From the NCBI RefSeq assembly GCF_963422335.1, contig NZ_OY729424.1, positions 3,782,001-3,846,000 on the forward strand: a stretch of 64,000 bases of DNA, read 5' to 3'. Both the position numbers and the translations under genes were made by a program. Position 1 is the first letter of the stretch. The number at the start of each line of letters is the position of its first letter. The stretch comes from an uncultured Roseateles sp. (lineage in GTDB: Bacteria > Pseudomonadota > Gammaproteobacteria > Burkholderiales > Burkholderiaceae_C). Positions 1-8,471 of the stretch are shown in pieces. Under the pieces are notes generated by a model. The model was not told the origin of the DNA. It saw nothing but the letters and a program-made list of their open reading frames with translations, and made no database searches.

Positions 1-555
1 TGCGTGCTGATGGTGCAGGTCTATCTGGACAAGCACCCCGAGCTGTTCGAGACCGGCGCCGAGCGCAGTGATCTGAAGCTGCTGCTGCTGTGCTTCATCC
101 TCGGCGCCACCGGTTGGGCCGGCCTGTGCCGCCTGCTGCGCGGCGAGACGATGAAGCTGCGCGAGCTGGACTATGTGCAGGCCGCCAATGCCTTCGGCGT
201 GCGCCACGGCCGCATCATGGTGCGCCACATCTTCCCCAATGTCGCCCATCTGGTGCTGATCTCGACGGTGCTGGAGTTCTCCGGCCTGATCCTCTACGAG
301 GCGGTGCTGTCCTATGTCGGTGTCGGTGTCGATCCGAGCATGAACAGCTTCGGCGGCATGATCAATCTGGCCCGCACTGAGATGAGCCGCGACCCCATCG
401 TCTGGTGGTCGTTCGCCGCCGCCTTCGGCTTCATGGTCAGCCTGGTGCTGGCCGCCAATCTGTTCGCCGACGGCGTGCGTGATGCCTTCGATCCCCGTGC
501 CCGCGTGGTGCGTGCCAAGGTGCTGCTGAAGCCCGCCGCCAAACCCGCAGCCTGA
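1..555 (+). CDS. Peptide-type ABC transporter permease, C-terminal part (cut by window edge)
   Basis: This is an inner-membrane permease subunit of a DppC/OppC-type importer for peptides, opines or nickel chelates. The frame is open from base 1, so the N-terminus lies outside the window. The visible 184 residues carry the EAA loop (around GETMKLRELDYVQAANAFG) that docks on the ATPase, and the family signature SYVGVGVDPSMNSFGGMI. Hydrophobic membrane segments lie on both sides. The C-terminal tail is short and Ala/Lys-rich. The partner ATPase starts 11 bp downstream, so the two form one operon. The substrate cannot be read from this part. Confidence 0.9.
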   Translation, partial: CVLMVQVYLDKHPELFETGAERSDLKLLLLCFILGATGWAGLCRLLRGETMKLRELDYVQAANAFGVRHGRIMVRHIFPNVAHLVLISTVLEFSGLILYEAVLSYVGVGVDPSMNSFGGMINLARTEMSRDPIVWWSFAAAFGFMVSLVLAANLFADGVRDAFDPRARVVRAKVLLKPAAKPAA

Positions 556-566
556 GGAAACTAGAC

Positions 567-2423
567 ATGCTGGACATACAAAACCTCAAGGTAGGCCTGG
601 ACACCGACAACGGCGTGGTGCGCGCGCTGGACGGCCTGAGCCTGGCGATCGAACGGGGCGAGACCTTTGCCCTGGTCGGTGAATCGGGCTGCGGCAAGAG
701 CATGACGGCCCTGGCGCTGTTGCGCCTGCTGCCCGAGAACGGCGCCGTCACCGGCGGCCGCATCATGATAGACGGCAACACCGACCTGGTCGAACTGCCC
801 GAGGTGGCGATGCGCCGCATCCGCGGCCGCCGCGTGGCGATGATCTTCCAGGAGCCCTCGACCAGCCTGAACCCGGTGATGCGCGTGGGCGCCCAGCTGG
901 TCGAGGCGATAGAGACGCATACCGAGCTGCGCGGCGCCGCTGCCCGTGCCAAGGCCATAGACTGGCTGGGCCGGGTCGGCATTCCCGAGCCCGAGCGCCG
1001 CATCGACGAGTACCCGTTCCGCCTCAGCGGCGGCCAGAAGCAGCGCATCATGATTGCGATGGCGCTGGCCACCGAGCCTGACTTCCTGGTCGCCGACGAG
1101 CCGACCACGGCGCTGGACGTGACCATCCAGGCGCAGATCCTCGATCTGCTGAAGGACCTGCAGAAAGAGCAGGGCATGGGCCTGCTCCTGATCACCCACG
1201 ACCTGGCCGTGGTCTCTGGCATGGCCCACCGCGTGGCACTGATGTATGCCGGCCAGATCATCGAAGTGGCCAGCGCGGCCGAGTTTTTCAACGCCCCCAA
1301 GCACCCCTACGCCCATGCGCTGCTGCGCGCCTTGCCCGATGCGCAAAAGCGCGGCGGCAGCCTGGCGGCCATTGGCGGCACCGTGCCGCCGCTGTGGCAG
1401 ACCTTCAACGCCTGCCGCTTCGCGCCGCGTTGCGAGCGTGCGTTCGACACCTGCCGCAACCAGGCGCCGGAGTTGATCGACTTCCCGGCCTTCCCCAAGC
1501 CGCACAGCGTGCGCTGCTGGCTGCATGCGCCGAACATCGTGATACCGCCCGAGGCAGCCCGCGCCGAGGTGGTGGAAGCTGCCGTGCCCGACAGGGCGGC
1601 CAACACCGCCGGCAACCTGCTGGAGGTTCGCGACCTGCGTGTCAGCTTCGGCATCGGCGGCGGCCTGCTGAAGCGCTCCAGACGCGTCTTCAAGGCGGTG
1701 GATGGGGTGTCCTTCAATATCCGCGCCGGTGAAACGCTGGCCCTGGTTGGCGAGTCGGGCTGCGGCAAGACCACCACCGGCAAGGCCATCGTCCAGCTGC
1801 TGCGCCAGATCGGCACCATCGAGGGCGAGGCCCTGCTGGGCGGCCAGGACCTGTTCACGCTGTCCGGTGACGCGCTGCGTGAGGCTCGCCGTTCGATCCA
1901 GATCATCTTCCAGGACCCGTTTGCCTCGCTGAACCCTCGCATGCGCGTGTTCGATGTGCTGGAGGAGGGCTTGCTGGCCCTGCGCCCCGATCTGGACGCC
2001 GGCGCCCGGCGCAAGAGCATCGAGGCGATGGTGGACCAGGTGGGCCTGCGCCAGGACGCGTTGGATCGCTATCCGCACGAATTCTCTGGCGGCCAACGCC
2101 AGCGCATCGCGATTGCCCGCGCGCTGGCCGTGGAGCCTAAGCTGATCGTCTGCGACGAGCCGACTTCGGCGCTGGATGTGTCGGTGCAGGCACAGATCCT
2201 CAACCTGCTGCGCCAGCTGCAGCGCGATATGGGCCTGTCCTTCCTGTTCATTACCCACAACATCGGTGTGGTCGAGTACATCGCTGACACGGTGGCGGTG
2301 ATGCAGTCCGGCCGCATCGTCGAGGCTGGCTCGGCCCAGGCCGTGCTGCAGAACCCCCAGCACGACTACACCAAGACGCTGCTGGCGGCCGTGCCGCGGC
2401 TGCAAGTACCCGAGGCCGCCTGA
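567..2423 (+). CDS. Fused two-domain peptide ABC transporter ATP-binding protein (DppD-DppF type)
   Basis: This 618-residue ATPase powers the permease just upstream. It holds two complete nucleotide-binding domains in one chain. Domain 1 has Walker A GESGCGKS (residues 38-45), signature LSGGQKQR and Walker B ending in DEPT. Domain 2 has GESGCGKT, signature FSGGQRQR and DEPTSALD. Each is followed by the extra region typical of oligopeptide/dipeptide ATPases; the Cys-containing stretch PRCERAFDTC after domain 1 is typical. In many bacteria these are two genes (dppD, dppF). The fused form resembles GsiA/YejF-type proteins. A strong terminator follows, so this is the last gene of its operon. Confidence 0.95.
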   Translation: MLDIQNLKVGLDTDNGVVRALDGLSLAIERGETFALVGESGCGKSMTALALLRLLPENGAVTGGRIMIDGNTDLVELPEVAMRRIRGRRVAMIFQEPSTSLNPVMRVGAQLVEAIETHTELRGAAARAKAIDWLGRVGIPEPERRIDEYPFRLSGGQKQRIMIAMALATEPDFLVADEPTTALDVTIQAQILDLLKDLQKEQGMGLLLITHDLAVVSGMAHRVALMYAGQIIEVASAAEFFNAPKHPYAHALLRALPDAQKRGGSLAAIGGTVPPLWQTFNACRFAPRCERAFDTCRNQAPELIDFPAFPKPHSVRCWLHAPNIVIPPEAARAEVVEAAVPDRAANTAGNLLEVRDLRVSFGIGGGLLKRSRRVFKAVDGVSFNIRAGETLALVGESGCGKTTTGKAIVQLLRQIGTIEGEALLGGQDLFTLSGDALREARRSIQIIFQDPFASLNPRMRVFDVLEEGLLALRPDLDAGARRKSIEAMVDQVGLRQDALDRYPHEFSGGQRQRIAIARALAVEPKLIVCDEPTSALDVSVQAQILNLLRQLQRDMGLSFLFITHNIGVVEYIADTVAVMQSGRIVEAGSAQAVLQNPQHDYTKTLLAAVPRLQVPEAA

Positions 2424-2470
2424 GGCAGCCAACCGCCACCCCTGAGCAGAGGGGCGCCAGCGCCCCCCAA

Positions 2471-2509
2471 AACAAGCCCCGCCGGCCACCGCCGCCGCCG
2501 GGGCTTGTT
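2471..2509 (+). terminator. Hairpin terminator after the ABC operon
   Basis: Perfect 11-bp inverted repeat AACAAGCCCCG / CGGGGCTTGTT, loop about 17 nt, 48 bp after the ATPase stop codon. There is no long T-run, but the 3' arm ends in TTGTTGT. Confidence 0.7.
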
Positions 2510-2855
2510 GTCATTTGTGCAAGCCCATGAACGCGCGATGTTGTGCCGAGCCAACGTAGACGCAGGCCTGTGCGGAGGTCAACGTATTAAGAATTGCAAA
2601 TTAATTGACTTCGCAAACGACCCAGCTTTGCTTTTTTTTGCGCAAGTGCTTGTTTTTATTGGTTTTATTGAGCTTGCCCGGTGTGGCTTGGGGTTTGTAC
2701 TCAAAATTCGTCAAGGAATTCCCTAGATTTGATTGCTTCTGGCGACCTAGAGAATCATTAATTGGTTCACATGGCGGGCCAGGCCTACAAGGCTTGATTG
2801 CCGCGCCTCCCGAACTGAGTCTATCGACCTCTACTTCTGCCGTTAAGGAGCTCCC
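2510..2855. other. AT-rich leader region upstream of the TonB-dependent receptor
   Basis: About 350 bp without a convincing gene, clearly more AT-rich than its surroundings, with T-runs near 2630 and 2655. It should hold the receptor promoter, but I found no pair of boxes with good spacing. A GAGAATCATTA stretch (2750-2760) resembles one half of a Fur box, but the other half does not fit. Confidence 0.5.
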
Positions 2856-5606
2856 ATGTTCAAGAAGTCAAAAATTTGCACCGGCGTTTTGCTGGCGCTA
2901 GGTGCCGCGATGCCGGCAATGGCACAACAGCAACTGGATCGTGTCGAAATCACGGGCTCGGCGATCAAGCGAGTCGAAGCCGAAGGCGCGCTCGCCGTAC
3001 AAACCATCACCCGTGCCGAGATCGCACGTTCAGGTGTGGTCAATACCGAGCAGCTGCTGGCCTCTATCCCCGCCATCTCTTCGCAGGGCGGCATCTCGAC
3101 CACCACCGGTGCCGGCACGTCCACTTATGGCCGCGCCACGATCTCGCTGCGCGGTCTGTCTGACGCTCGCACGCTGGTCCTGGTCAATGGCCGGCGCCTG
3201 GCGGCCTTCGCGGGCGGCGGCGGTGCTGCGGTCAACGTCAACACCATTCCGCTGGCCGCCATTGAGCGCGTGGAAGTGCTGAAAGACGGCGCTTCGTCCA
3301 TTTACGGCTCGGACGCGGTTGCCGGCGTGATCAACTTCATCCTGTCCAAGGACTTCCAGGGTGTGGATCTGTCGGTCACCACCGGCCGTCCTTCCCGCAG
3401 CGGCGGCGGCGGCAGCGACAAGGCCTCGATCGTGGCCGGCTTCGGCGACCTGATCAAGGACCGCATCAATGTCACGGTCTCTGCCTCGGTCGAGAAGGAG
3501 AAGGAACTCAAGGCCCGCGATCGCGATTTTGCCAAGACCGGCAATGTGTCTCCCTATCTGGTTGCCGGCGCCACAGGCCTGGGCAATATCGAGGGTGGCA
3601 TCGATCCGGTGACGGGTGTGCGTGCACCGGGTTTTGGCGGTAGCCCGGGCGCGGGTTATGGCAACCCCCTGGCCGCTGCCGGCAAGTGCGCCGACATCGA
3701 CATGTTCAAGAACCCGACGAACACCACCAAGGGCCTGCCGTTCTGCGCGTTCGACAGCTCGCCTTTCGTGGCGCTGCTGCCTGATCGGGACGCGAAGAAC
3801 CTCAGCGCGAATCTGACCTTCCAGCTCGACAGCAACACCCAGCTCTACGGCGACGCCTTGTACGCCAAGAGCACGGTCACGCAACGCATCCAGGCCAGCC
3901 CGGTGCGCCGCAGCTTCCTGGTGACCGATGCCGAATTCGACAAGCAAGGCGTCGTGCCGGCCCTGCTGCTGCGCCCGACGAATCCGAACTATGCGACGGC
4001 GATCAACTATCTGCACGCCAACGGCATCACGGCCCTGGATGGTCAGACCCTGGCGATCACGTCGCGCGTCTTCGACTTCGGCAACCGTACCTCCCGCGAC
4101 GTCGCCGAGCAGACACGTGTGGTGGCAGGTGCGCGCGGCCTGGTGCTCGGCCAGGATTTCGACGTGGCGTTCAGCCATAACGAAAGCAAGACCGCTGGCA
4201 GCGTTACCGATGGCTACTTCTCGCAAGTCGCCTATGCCAAGATCGTCAACGCTGCCAACAGCGATTGGAATCCCTGGTCGCTGACCCAGTCGGCTGCCTT
4301 CAACGGCAAGCTGTCGGATGCGAAGTTCTCCGGCGCGACCCTGAATGCCAAGTCCAAGAGCAACGTCATCGACGGCAAGATCACCGGCGATGCCTTCAGC
4401 CTGCCGGCGGGTACGAGCCAGTATGCCTTGGGCGCACAGGTTCGCAAGGAGTCGTATGTCACTTCGCCCAGCGATGCGCTTGGCACGGGTGACATCGCCG
4501 GTCTTGGCGGTTCGGTGCCGCCGGTCAATCGCGATCGTCGCATCAGCGCCATGTTTGGTGAACTGAGCGTGCCCATCCTGAAGACCGTCGAAGGCACCGT
4601 GGCCGTGCGGGGCGACAAGTACAACGATGTCGGCAATTCGACGACCTACAAGGGCAGCCTGCGTTGGCAGCCGATGAAGACCCTGGTGGTTCGCGCCTCG
4701 GCCAACACCGGTTTCCGCGCCCCGACCTTGACCGATCTGTGGACGCCGCAAACCCTGGGCACCTCGGAGCAGTTCAATGACCCGTTGACCAACCAGAAGA
4801 ACCTGCAGGTCAATGCGCTTTCCGGCGGCAACCCGGCACTCAAGCCTGAAAAGTCCACGCAGTCGTCGGTGGGCTTTGTGTTCCAGCCCTTTGATGCCCT
4901 GTCGGTCGGCATCGATCTGTACCAGATCCGCATCAAGAACGTGATCAACTCGCCGTCGGCTCAGGAGGTGGTCTCGGGCTTCCGCTCCGGCAATCCTGCC
5001 TATGCCCACGCCGTGAAGGTGACGGGTAGCGGTGACATCGATTCGATCGAGGTGGTGACGGTCAATAGCGGCGACGTGAAGACCTCGGGCGTTGACCTTG
5101 ACGCCCGCTTCAAGACGGCCTTCATGGGCGGCAAGCTGGACATCAACCTGTTCGGCACGTACACGACCAAGTTTGATGAAACCAGCCCCGGCGGCGTGAT
5201 CTCGCACAAGGTGGGCACGATCGTTGACGAGAACGGCGACCCTGTGCTCGGTGCCAACACCGGTGGTGTGATCCTGCGCTGGAAGCATCAGCTGAGCGCT
5301 ACCTGGGCCATGGGTTCGTGGGCTTTCACGCTGGCGCAGAACTATGCCTCAGGCTATGAAACCGGCTGGCGCCAGATCGATGGTGAGCGCAACTTCATGG
5401 GCTCGATGACGACCTATGACTTGCAGGTCGGTCATACCGGTCTGATCAAGAATCTGCGTCTGGCCCTGGGCGTGCGCAATCTGTTCGACAAGAACCCCCC
5501 GGGAGTCTTTGTGCCGGTCAGCAACCAGTTCCAGGCTGGCTATGACGTCACTCAGTACGACGCACGGGCACGTTATGTGTACGTGACGGCCGGCTACAAG
5601 TTCTAA
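2856..5606 (+). CDS. TonB-dependent outer-membrane receptor
   Basis: This 916-residue outer-membrane beta-barrel takes up a large or scarce ligand using energy from TonB. Residues 1-24 form a signal peptide (Lys-rich start, hydrophobic core, cleavage after AMAQ). Next come the DRVEITGSAIKR stretch common in TonB-dependent receptors of the VTGS type, and a plug domain with the conserved LVLVNGRRL and VEVLKDGASSIYGSDAVAGVIN. The rest is the barrel, ending in the expected terminal Phe (YKF). AAGGAG lies 7 bp before the start. It is followed by its own terminator and then by a full tonB-exbB-exbD-exbD set, which probably energises it. The ligand is unknown; this subfamily often imports plant or algal carbohydrates or aromatics rather than siderophores. 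Confidence 0.93.
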   Translation: MFKKSKICTGVLLALGAAMPAMAQQQLDRVEITGSAIKRVEAEGALAVQTITRAEIARSGVVNTEQLLASIPAISSQGGISTTTGAGTSTYGRATISLRGLSDARTLVLVNGRRLAAFAGGGGAAVNVNTIPLAAIERVEVLKDGASSIYGSDAVAGVINFILSKDFQGVDLSVTTGRPSRSGGGGSDKASIVAGFGDLIKDRINVTVSASVEKEKELKARDRDFAKTGNVSPYLVAGATGLGNIEGGIDPVTGVRAPGFGGSPGAGYGNPLAAAGKCADIDMFKNPTNTTKGLPFCAFDSSPFVALLPDRDAKNLSANLTFQLDSNTQLYGDALYAKSTVTQRIQASPVRRSFLVTDAEFDKQGVVPALLLRPTNPNYATAINYLHANGITALDGQTLAITSRVFDFGNRTSRDVAEQTRVVAGARGLVLGQDFDVAFSHNESKTAGSVTDGYFSQVAYAKIVNAANSDWNPWSLTQSAAFNGKLSDAKFSGATLNAKSKSNVIDGKITGDAFSLPAGTSQYALGAQVRKESYVTSPSDALGTGDIAGLGGSVPPVNRDRRISAMFGELSVPILKTVEGTVAVRGDKYNDVGNSTTYKGSLRWQPMKTLVVRASANTGFRAPTLTDLWTPQTLGTSEQFNDPLTNQKNLQVNALSGGNPALKPEKSTQSSVGFVFQPFDALSVGIDLYQIRIKNVINSPSAQEVVSGFRSGNPAYAHAVKVTGSGDIDSIEVVTVNSGDVKTSGVDLDARFKTAFMGGKLDINLFGTYTTKFDETSPGGVISHKVGTIVDENGDPVLGANTGGVILRWKHQLSATWAMGSWAFTLAQNYASGYETGWRQIDGERNFMGSMTTYDLQVGHTGLIKNLRLALGVRNLFDKNPPGVFVPVSNQFQAGYDVTQYDARARYVYVTAGYKF

Positions 5607-5632
5607 GCCACTTCGGCTGCTTGATCGGTGAG

Positions 5633-5663
5633 GCCCCGGCATGCTTGCATGCCGGGGCTTTTT
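5633..5663 (+). terminator. Rho-independent terminator of the receptor gene
   Basis: GCCCCGGCATGC / GCATGCCGGGGC, a 12-bp perfect stem followed by TTTTT, 26 bp after the stop codon. Confidence 0.9.
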
Positions 5664-5869
5664 CCATCTGGCGCGGGATTGTCCGGCGGGCCAGCCTGCC
5701 TGGGCCGGGCCGGCGGTTTCGAGCTGTAACTTTATTCCATGTCTCGCTGAGCAGAACCTCGCTTCAGCCGGTGAATGGACACTGGGAGCCGAGGCATTTC
5801 GCCTGCTGCGGGTCGGTTTGCCCGCGTTGAATCCCGGGTAAACCCGGGGCTTGTTGCTGCGCTGCGGCA

Positions 5870-5898
5870 TTGTCAATCAGTGGGTAGACCACTAAAAT
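5870..5898 (+). promoter_or_regulatory. Candidate sigma-70 promoter
   Basis: TTGTCA (5870-5875) and TAAAAT (5893-5898) are separated by exactly 17 bp. Each box is one base from consensus. It points at the candidate small RNA and, beyond it, tonB. The predicted start is near 5905. Confidence 0.5.
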
Positions 5899-5904
5899 AC
5901 CACC

Positions 5905-6121
5905 TGCAGTTTCCCCGGGCTGGCAGGGGGTGGGCAGGCGGGGCAAGTCGGCATGTGCAGCGGTAAGGGCCGGGAAAGCCCCATGTGCTCGGGTCCCCCG
6001 AATGCGTTTATGATCGCGTCGCTTCTGGCCTGGACTGGGGCTGTATTCGGTTACAGTCCGGCCTGTAGAAATGGACCGCCCGACGGCCAAATGGGTAACC
6101 ATCAGCCGGCGGGCATTTTTG
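5905..6121 (+). ncRNA. Candidate small RNA or structured leader upstream of tonB
   Basis: The 5' end is inferred from the promoter at 5870-5898. The 3' end is a terminator-like hairpin GCCCGACGGC / GCCGGCGGGC (6078-6087 with 6105-6114, one mismatch) followed by ATTTTT. Just before it, GGCCTGGA pairs with TCCGGCC (6027-6034 with 6055-6061). Inside that, CTGTA pairs with TACAG, closing a small UUCG-containing loop. An internal TATGAT (6009-6014) could start a shorter form. It does not match the tmRNA, RNase P, SRP or 6S sequences I know. It could be a free small RNA or an attenuator in the tonB leader. Confidence 0.35.
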
Positions 6122-6417
6122 TTGAGAGTCGGGTTTCGTGCCCAGAGTGTTGAGTAGTCATGTCCATCCTGAAGTCAGGTGGCATCTCGGGTCGGCAAGT
6201 AGGCACGGCTCCCGGCGGATTGCAAAGGTCTGCTCCGGATCAGAGGTGCGCTCGGTGTCTGTTCGTCCTGTGGTTCCAGGCGAACTCAGGTTCAGCTACC
6301 AAAGCTTTGGGTGCGTAATCTAAAGCGCAGCACCTGTACCGAGTTTTTACTCCAGCACACCCTCCCGTCGCATATGAGCCTGATGAACGAGATCCGTAGT
6401 CAAATGAAGGAGCGCGC

Positions 6418-7065
6418 ATGAACTTTGCGCAGCAGCAGAACAACTCGTCACGGGTCACAGGCTTCGTGATCGTGGTGCTTATCCACGTGGTGCTGGTGTG
6501 GGCCATTGCAAGCGGCCTGGCCCGCAAGGCCATTGAAAAAGTGGTCGGTCCGTTGGACGTCAAGGTCGTCGAGGAGGTCAAGAAGCCGCCCCCGCCGCCT
6601 GAAACCCTGCCGCCGCCGCCGCCTCAGCTGAAGGCGCCGCCGCCCCCGTTCGTGCCGCCGCCTGAAGTGCAGGTGAACGCACCGGCGCCGATCGCACCGA
6701 CCATCTCGCAGACCACCACGGCACCCCCGCCGGTGGCCGACATCCGCCCGGTGCAGGCGCCGGTCGTGGCTGCTCCGCCGCCGCGTCCCGCCGGTCCGAT
6801 CAAGGCCGGTGTGGCTTGCACCAAGATGGTCACTCCTGAAATGCCGGGCGTGAACTGGGCCGGTGAGGCCACCTTCAACGTCAAGGGCACGGTCAAGAAC
6901 GGCAAGGTTGTGGCGATCGAGGTGATGAGCGCCAATATGCGTGGTGGCAATGACCGCAAGGCGCAGCGCGCCCTGATCAGTGCGATCGAAGCTGCCATGT
7001 CGAGCTACGAGTGCCCAGGCGCCGAGTTGCAGATCCAGCAGGAATTCGTTTTCAAGATCGATTGA
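6418..7065 (+). CDS. tonB: Energy transducer TonB
   Basis: TonB carries proton-motive energy from the ExbB/ExbD motor across the periplasm to outer-membrane receptors. The 215 residues have the classic layout. A short cytoplasmic start is followed by a single membrane anchor (about residues 13-33). Next is a long Pro-rich periplasmic spacer (about 55-135, with several PPPPP runs). A C-terminal domain of about 80 residues completes it. That domain lacks the usual YPxxA motif and has two cysteines (GVACTK and YECPG) that could form a disulphide. AAGGAG lies 5 bp before the ATG. It heads the tonB-exbB-exbD-exbD cluster and probably serves the receptor upstream. Confidence 0.9.
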   Translation: MNFAQQQNNSSRVTGFVIVVLIHVVLVWAIASGLARKAIEKVVGPLDVKVVEEVKKPPPPPETLPPPPPQLKAPPPPFVPPPEVQVNAPAPIAPTISQTTTAPPPVADIRPVQAPVVAAPPPRPAGPIKAGVACTKMVTPEMPGVNWAGEATFNVKGTVKNGKVVAIEVMSANMRGGNDRKAQRALISAIEAAMSSYECPGAELQIQQEFVFKID

Positions 7066-7094
7066 TCATCAAGGCTTTCGACGCAACGACATCG

Positions 7095-7130
7095 CGGGGC
7101 GCTGACTCTTCCAGCGTGGCGCCCCGTTTC
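7095..7130 (+). terminator. Stem-loop between tonB and exbB (possible partial terminator)
   Basis: CGGGGCGC (7095-7102) pairs with GCGCCCCG (7119-7126), and an inner CGCTG can pair with CAGCG. It is followed by TTTCTTC. It sits in the 110-bp gap between tonB and exbB and could reduce read-through or protect the tonB mRNA end. Confidence 0.5.
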
Positions 7131-7175
7131 TTCACAAACCCCAAGTTTCGCTTTCTTTCTCTAGGAGACCCCTCC

Positions 7176-8006
7176 ATGATCTCTCGTCTTTCCGCTGTGA
7201 TCGCCGCCGTTTCGATCGCCGCGACCATGGCCTTCTCGCCGATGGTTGCCCAAGCCCAAGATCAAGCCGCCTCTGCCGCACCCGCCGAAGCCACGGCAGC
7301 TGCCGCCGCACCCGCCGCTGCACCGAAGGCGCTTGACAATCCTTATGGCCTGCAAGCCATGCTCCAGCACGGCGACATGGTCTCCAAGGGCGTGCTGGCG
7401 ATCCTGGCCCTGATGTCCATGGGCAGCTGGTACATCCTGATCACCAAGCTGTGGGACACGCAGAAGATGGCCGCCGAAGGCAAGACGGCCCGCGCCACCT
7501 TCTTCAAGAAGCCCAGCCTGGTTGAAGGCGTCAAGAGCCTCAAGGAAGGCAGCGCATTCCGCTACATCGCCGAGTCCGGCATCGAGGCCAGCGAGCACCA
7601 TGAAGGCGCCCTGACCGAGAACATCGACCACAACTCGTGGGTCACGATGAGCGTCGACCGCTCGGTCGGTGAAGTCAACACCCGCATGCAAGGTGGCCTG
7701 GGCTTCCTGGCAACCGTCGGTTCGACCTCGCCGTTCGTCGGCCTGTTCGGCACGGTGTGGGGTATTCTGCAAGCGCTGACCGCCATTGGCGTGGCCGGCC
7801 AGGCTTCCATCGACAAGGTGGCGGGCCCGGTGGGTGAAGCGCTGATCATGACGGCCCTGGGTCTGGCCGTGGCCGTTCCCGCGGTGCTGGGCTACAACTG
7901 GCTGGTCAACCGCAACAAGGCGGTGATGGCTGATGTGCGTGCCTTCGGCGCCGACCTGCACGGTGTCCTGATGGGCAATCGCGCTGTTTCCAAGACCCGC
8001 GCCTAA
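7176..8006 (+). CDS. exbB: ExbB, proton channel subunit of the TonB motor
   Basis: ExbB forms the membrane channel that, with ExbD, turns proton flow into motion of TonB. The 276-residue protein carries an N-terminal extension that looks like a cleavable signal peptide (ending AQAQ), then an Ala/Pro linker, then the MotA/TolQ/ExbB core with three membrane spans. The conserved region GFLATVGSTSPFVGLFGTVWGI is intact. AGGAG lies about 8 bp upstream of the chosen ATG; an upstream in-frame start would give an implausible N-terminus. The extended form is common in multi-gene TonB clusters of Xanthomonas type. Confidence 0.93.
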   Translation: MISRLSAVIAAVSIAATMAFSPMVAQAQDQAASAAPAEATAAAAAPAAAPKALDNPYGLQAMLQHGDMVSKGVLAILALMSMGSWYILITKLWDTQKMAAEGKTARATFFKKPSLVEGVKSLKEGSAFRYIAESGIEASEHHEGALTENIDHNSWVTMSVDRSVGEVNTRMQGGLGFLATVGSTSPFVGLFGTVWGILQALTAIGVAGQASIDKVAGPVGEALIMTALGLAVAVPAVLGYNWLVNRNKAVMADVRAFGADLHGVLMGNRAVSKTRA

Positions 8007-8027
8007 GCCGGTCGATCGGAGCCCATC

Positions 8028-8456
8028 ATGGCAATGAACGTCGGATCTGCCTCCGGCGATGATGAGGTGGTCTCGACCATCAACACCACGCCCCTCGTGG
8101 ACGTGATGCTGGTGCTCCTGATCATCTTTCTCATCACCATTCCGGTGGTGACGCAATCGGTGGCGCTGTCTCTTCCCAAAGAGACCAACGTCGTGCGCGT
8201 GACCAAGCCGGAAAACATCGAAATCGCCGTGAACAAGGACGGCGACGTCTACTGGAACACGGCGCTGGTGCCGGACAGCGATGCGCTGTTCGAACGGCTG
8301 AAGAAGGTCGCGGTGATGGACCCGCAGCCCGAGGTGCATATTCGCGGCGACGAGCACGCGCGCTACGAGTCGATCGGGCGCGTGGTGTTCACCTGCCAAC
8401 GGGCCAGCATCATGAAGATCAGCTTTGTCACCGAGCCGCCGGCTCGTGGCGGCTGA
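8028..8456 (+). CDS. exbD: ExbD, TonB motor subunit (first copy)
   Basis: This 142-residue protein has a single membrane span with a large periplasmic domain and works with ExbB in the inner membrane. The motif INTTPLVDVMLVLLIIFLI contains the essential membrane aspartate, here D25, at the same position as in E. coli ExbD. It lies 21 bp after exbB and 15 bp before a second exbD. It shares only the family core with that second copy, so the pair is an old duplication rather than a recent one. Confidence 0.93.
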   Translation: MAMNVGSASGDDEVVSTINTTPLVDVMLVLLIIFLITIPVVTQSVALSLPKETNVVRVTKPENIEIAVNKDGDVYWNTALVPDSDALFERLKKVAVMDPQPEVHIRGDEHARYESIGRVVFTCQRASIMKISFVTEPPARGG

Positions 8457-8471
8457 GCCTAGGAGCAATAC

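Larger units (their letters stand above)
5664..6417. other. Long intergenic region between receptor and tonB
   Basis: About 750 bp with no convincing protein-coding frame on either strand. It holds a good sigma-70-like promoter (5870-5898), a G-rich block with four G-runs (5917-5943), two stable hairpins (around 6026-6065 and 6078-6114), a T-run, and then the untranslated leader of tonB. See the separate entries. Confidence 0.6.

Noticed and set aside
561..2489. Very long open frame on the strand opposite the ABC ATPase (also similar ones opposite the receptor, cysS, ccoN, lysC and others)
   Set aside because: In high-GC genomes the strand opposite a real gene is often open. These frames are rich in Arg, Ala, His and Gln, show no family motifs, and lie exactly over well-identified genes.
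2750..2770. Possible Fur box (GAGAATCATTAATTGG) before the TonB-dependent receptor
   Set aside because: Only the first half matches the Fur consensus; the second half does not. The receptor family is also not clearly a siderophore receptor. Kept only as a remark in the leader entry.
5764..6102. A 112-residue open frame on the minus strand in the receptor-tonB gap
   Set aside because: It has no ribosome site, no recognisable domain and unusual composition. It covers the proposed RNA on the other strand.
5905..6121. Known RNA classes (6S RNA, RNase P RNA, tmRNA, SRP RNA, cobalamin riboswitch) for the structured interval
   Set aside because: The conserved core sequences I know for each class are missing, so only a general structured-RNA call is made.
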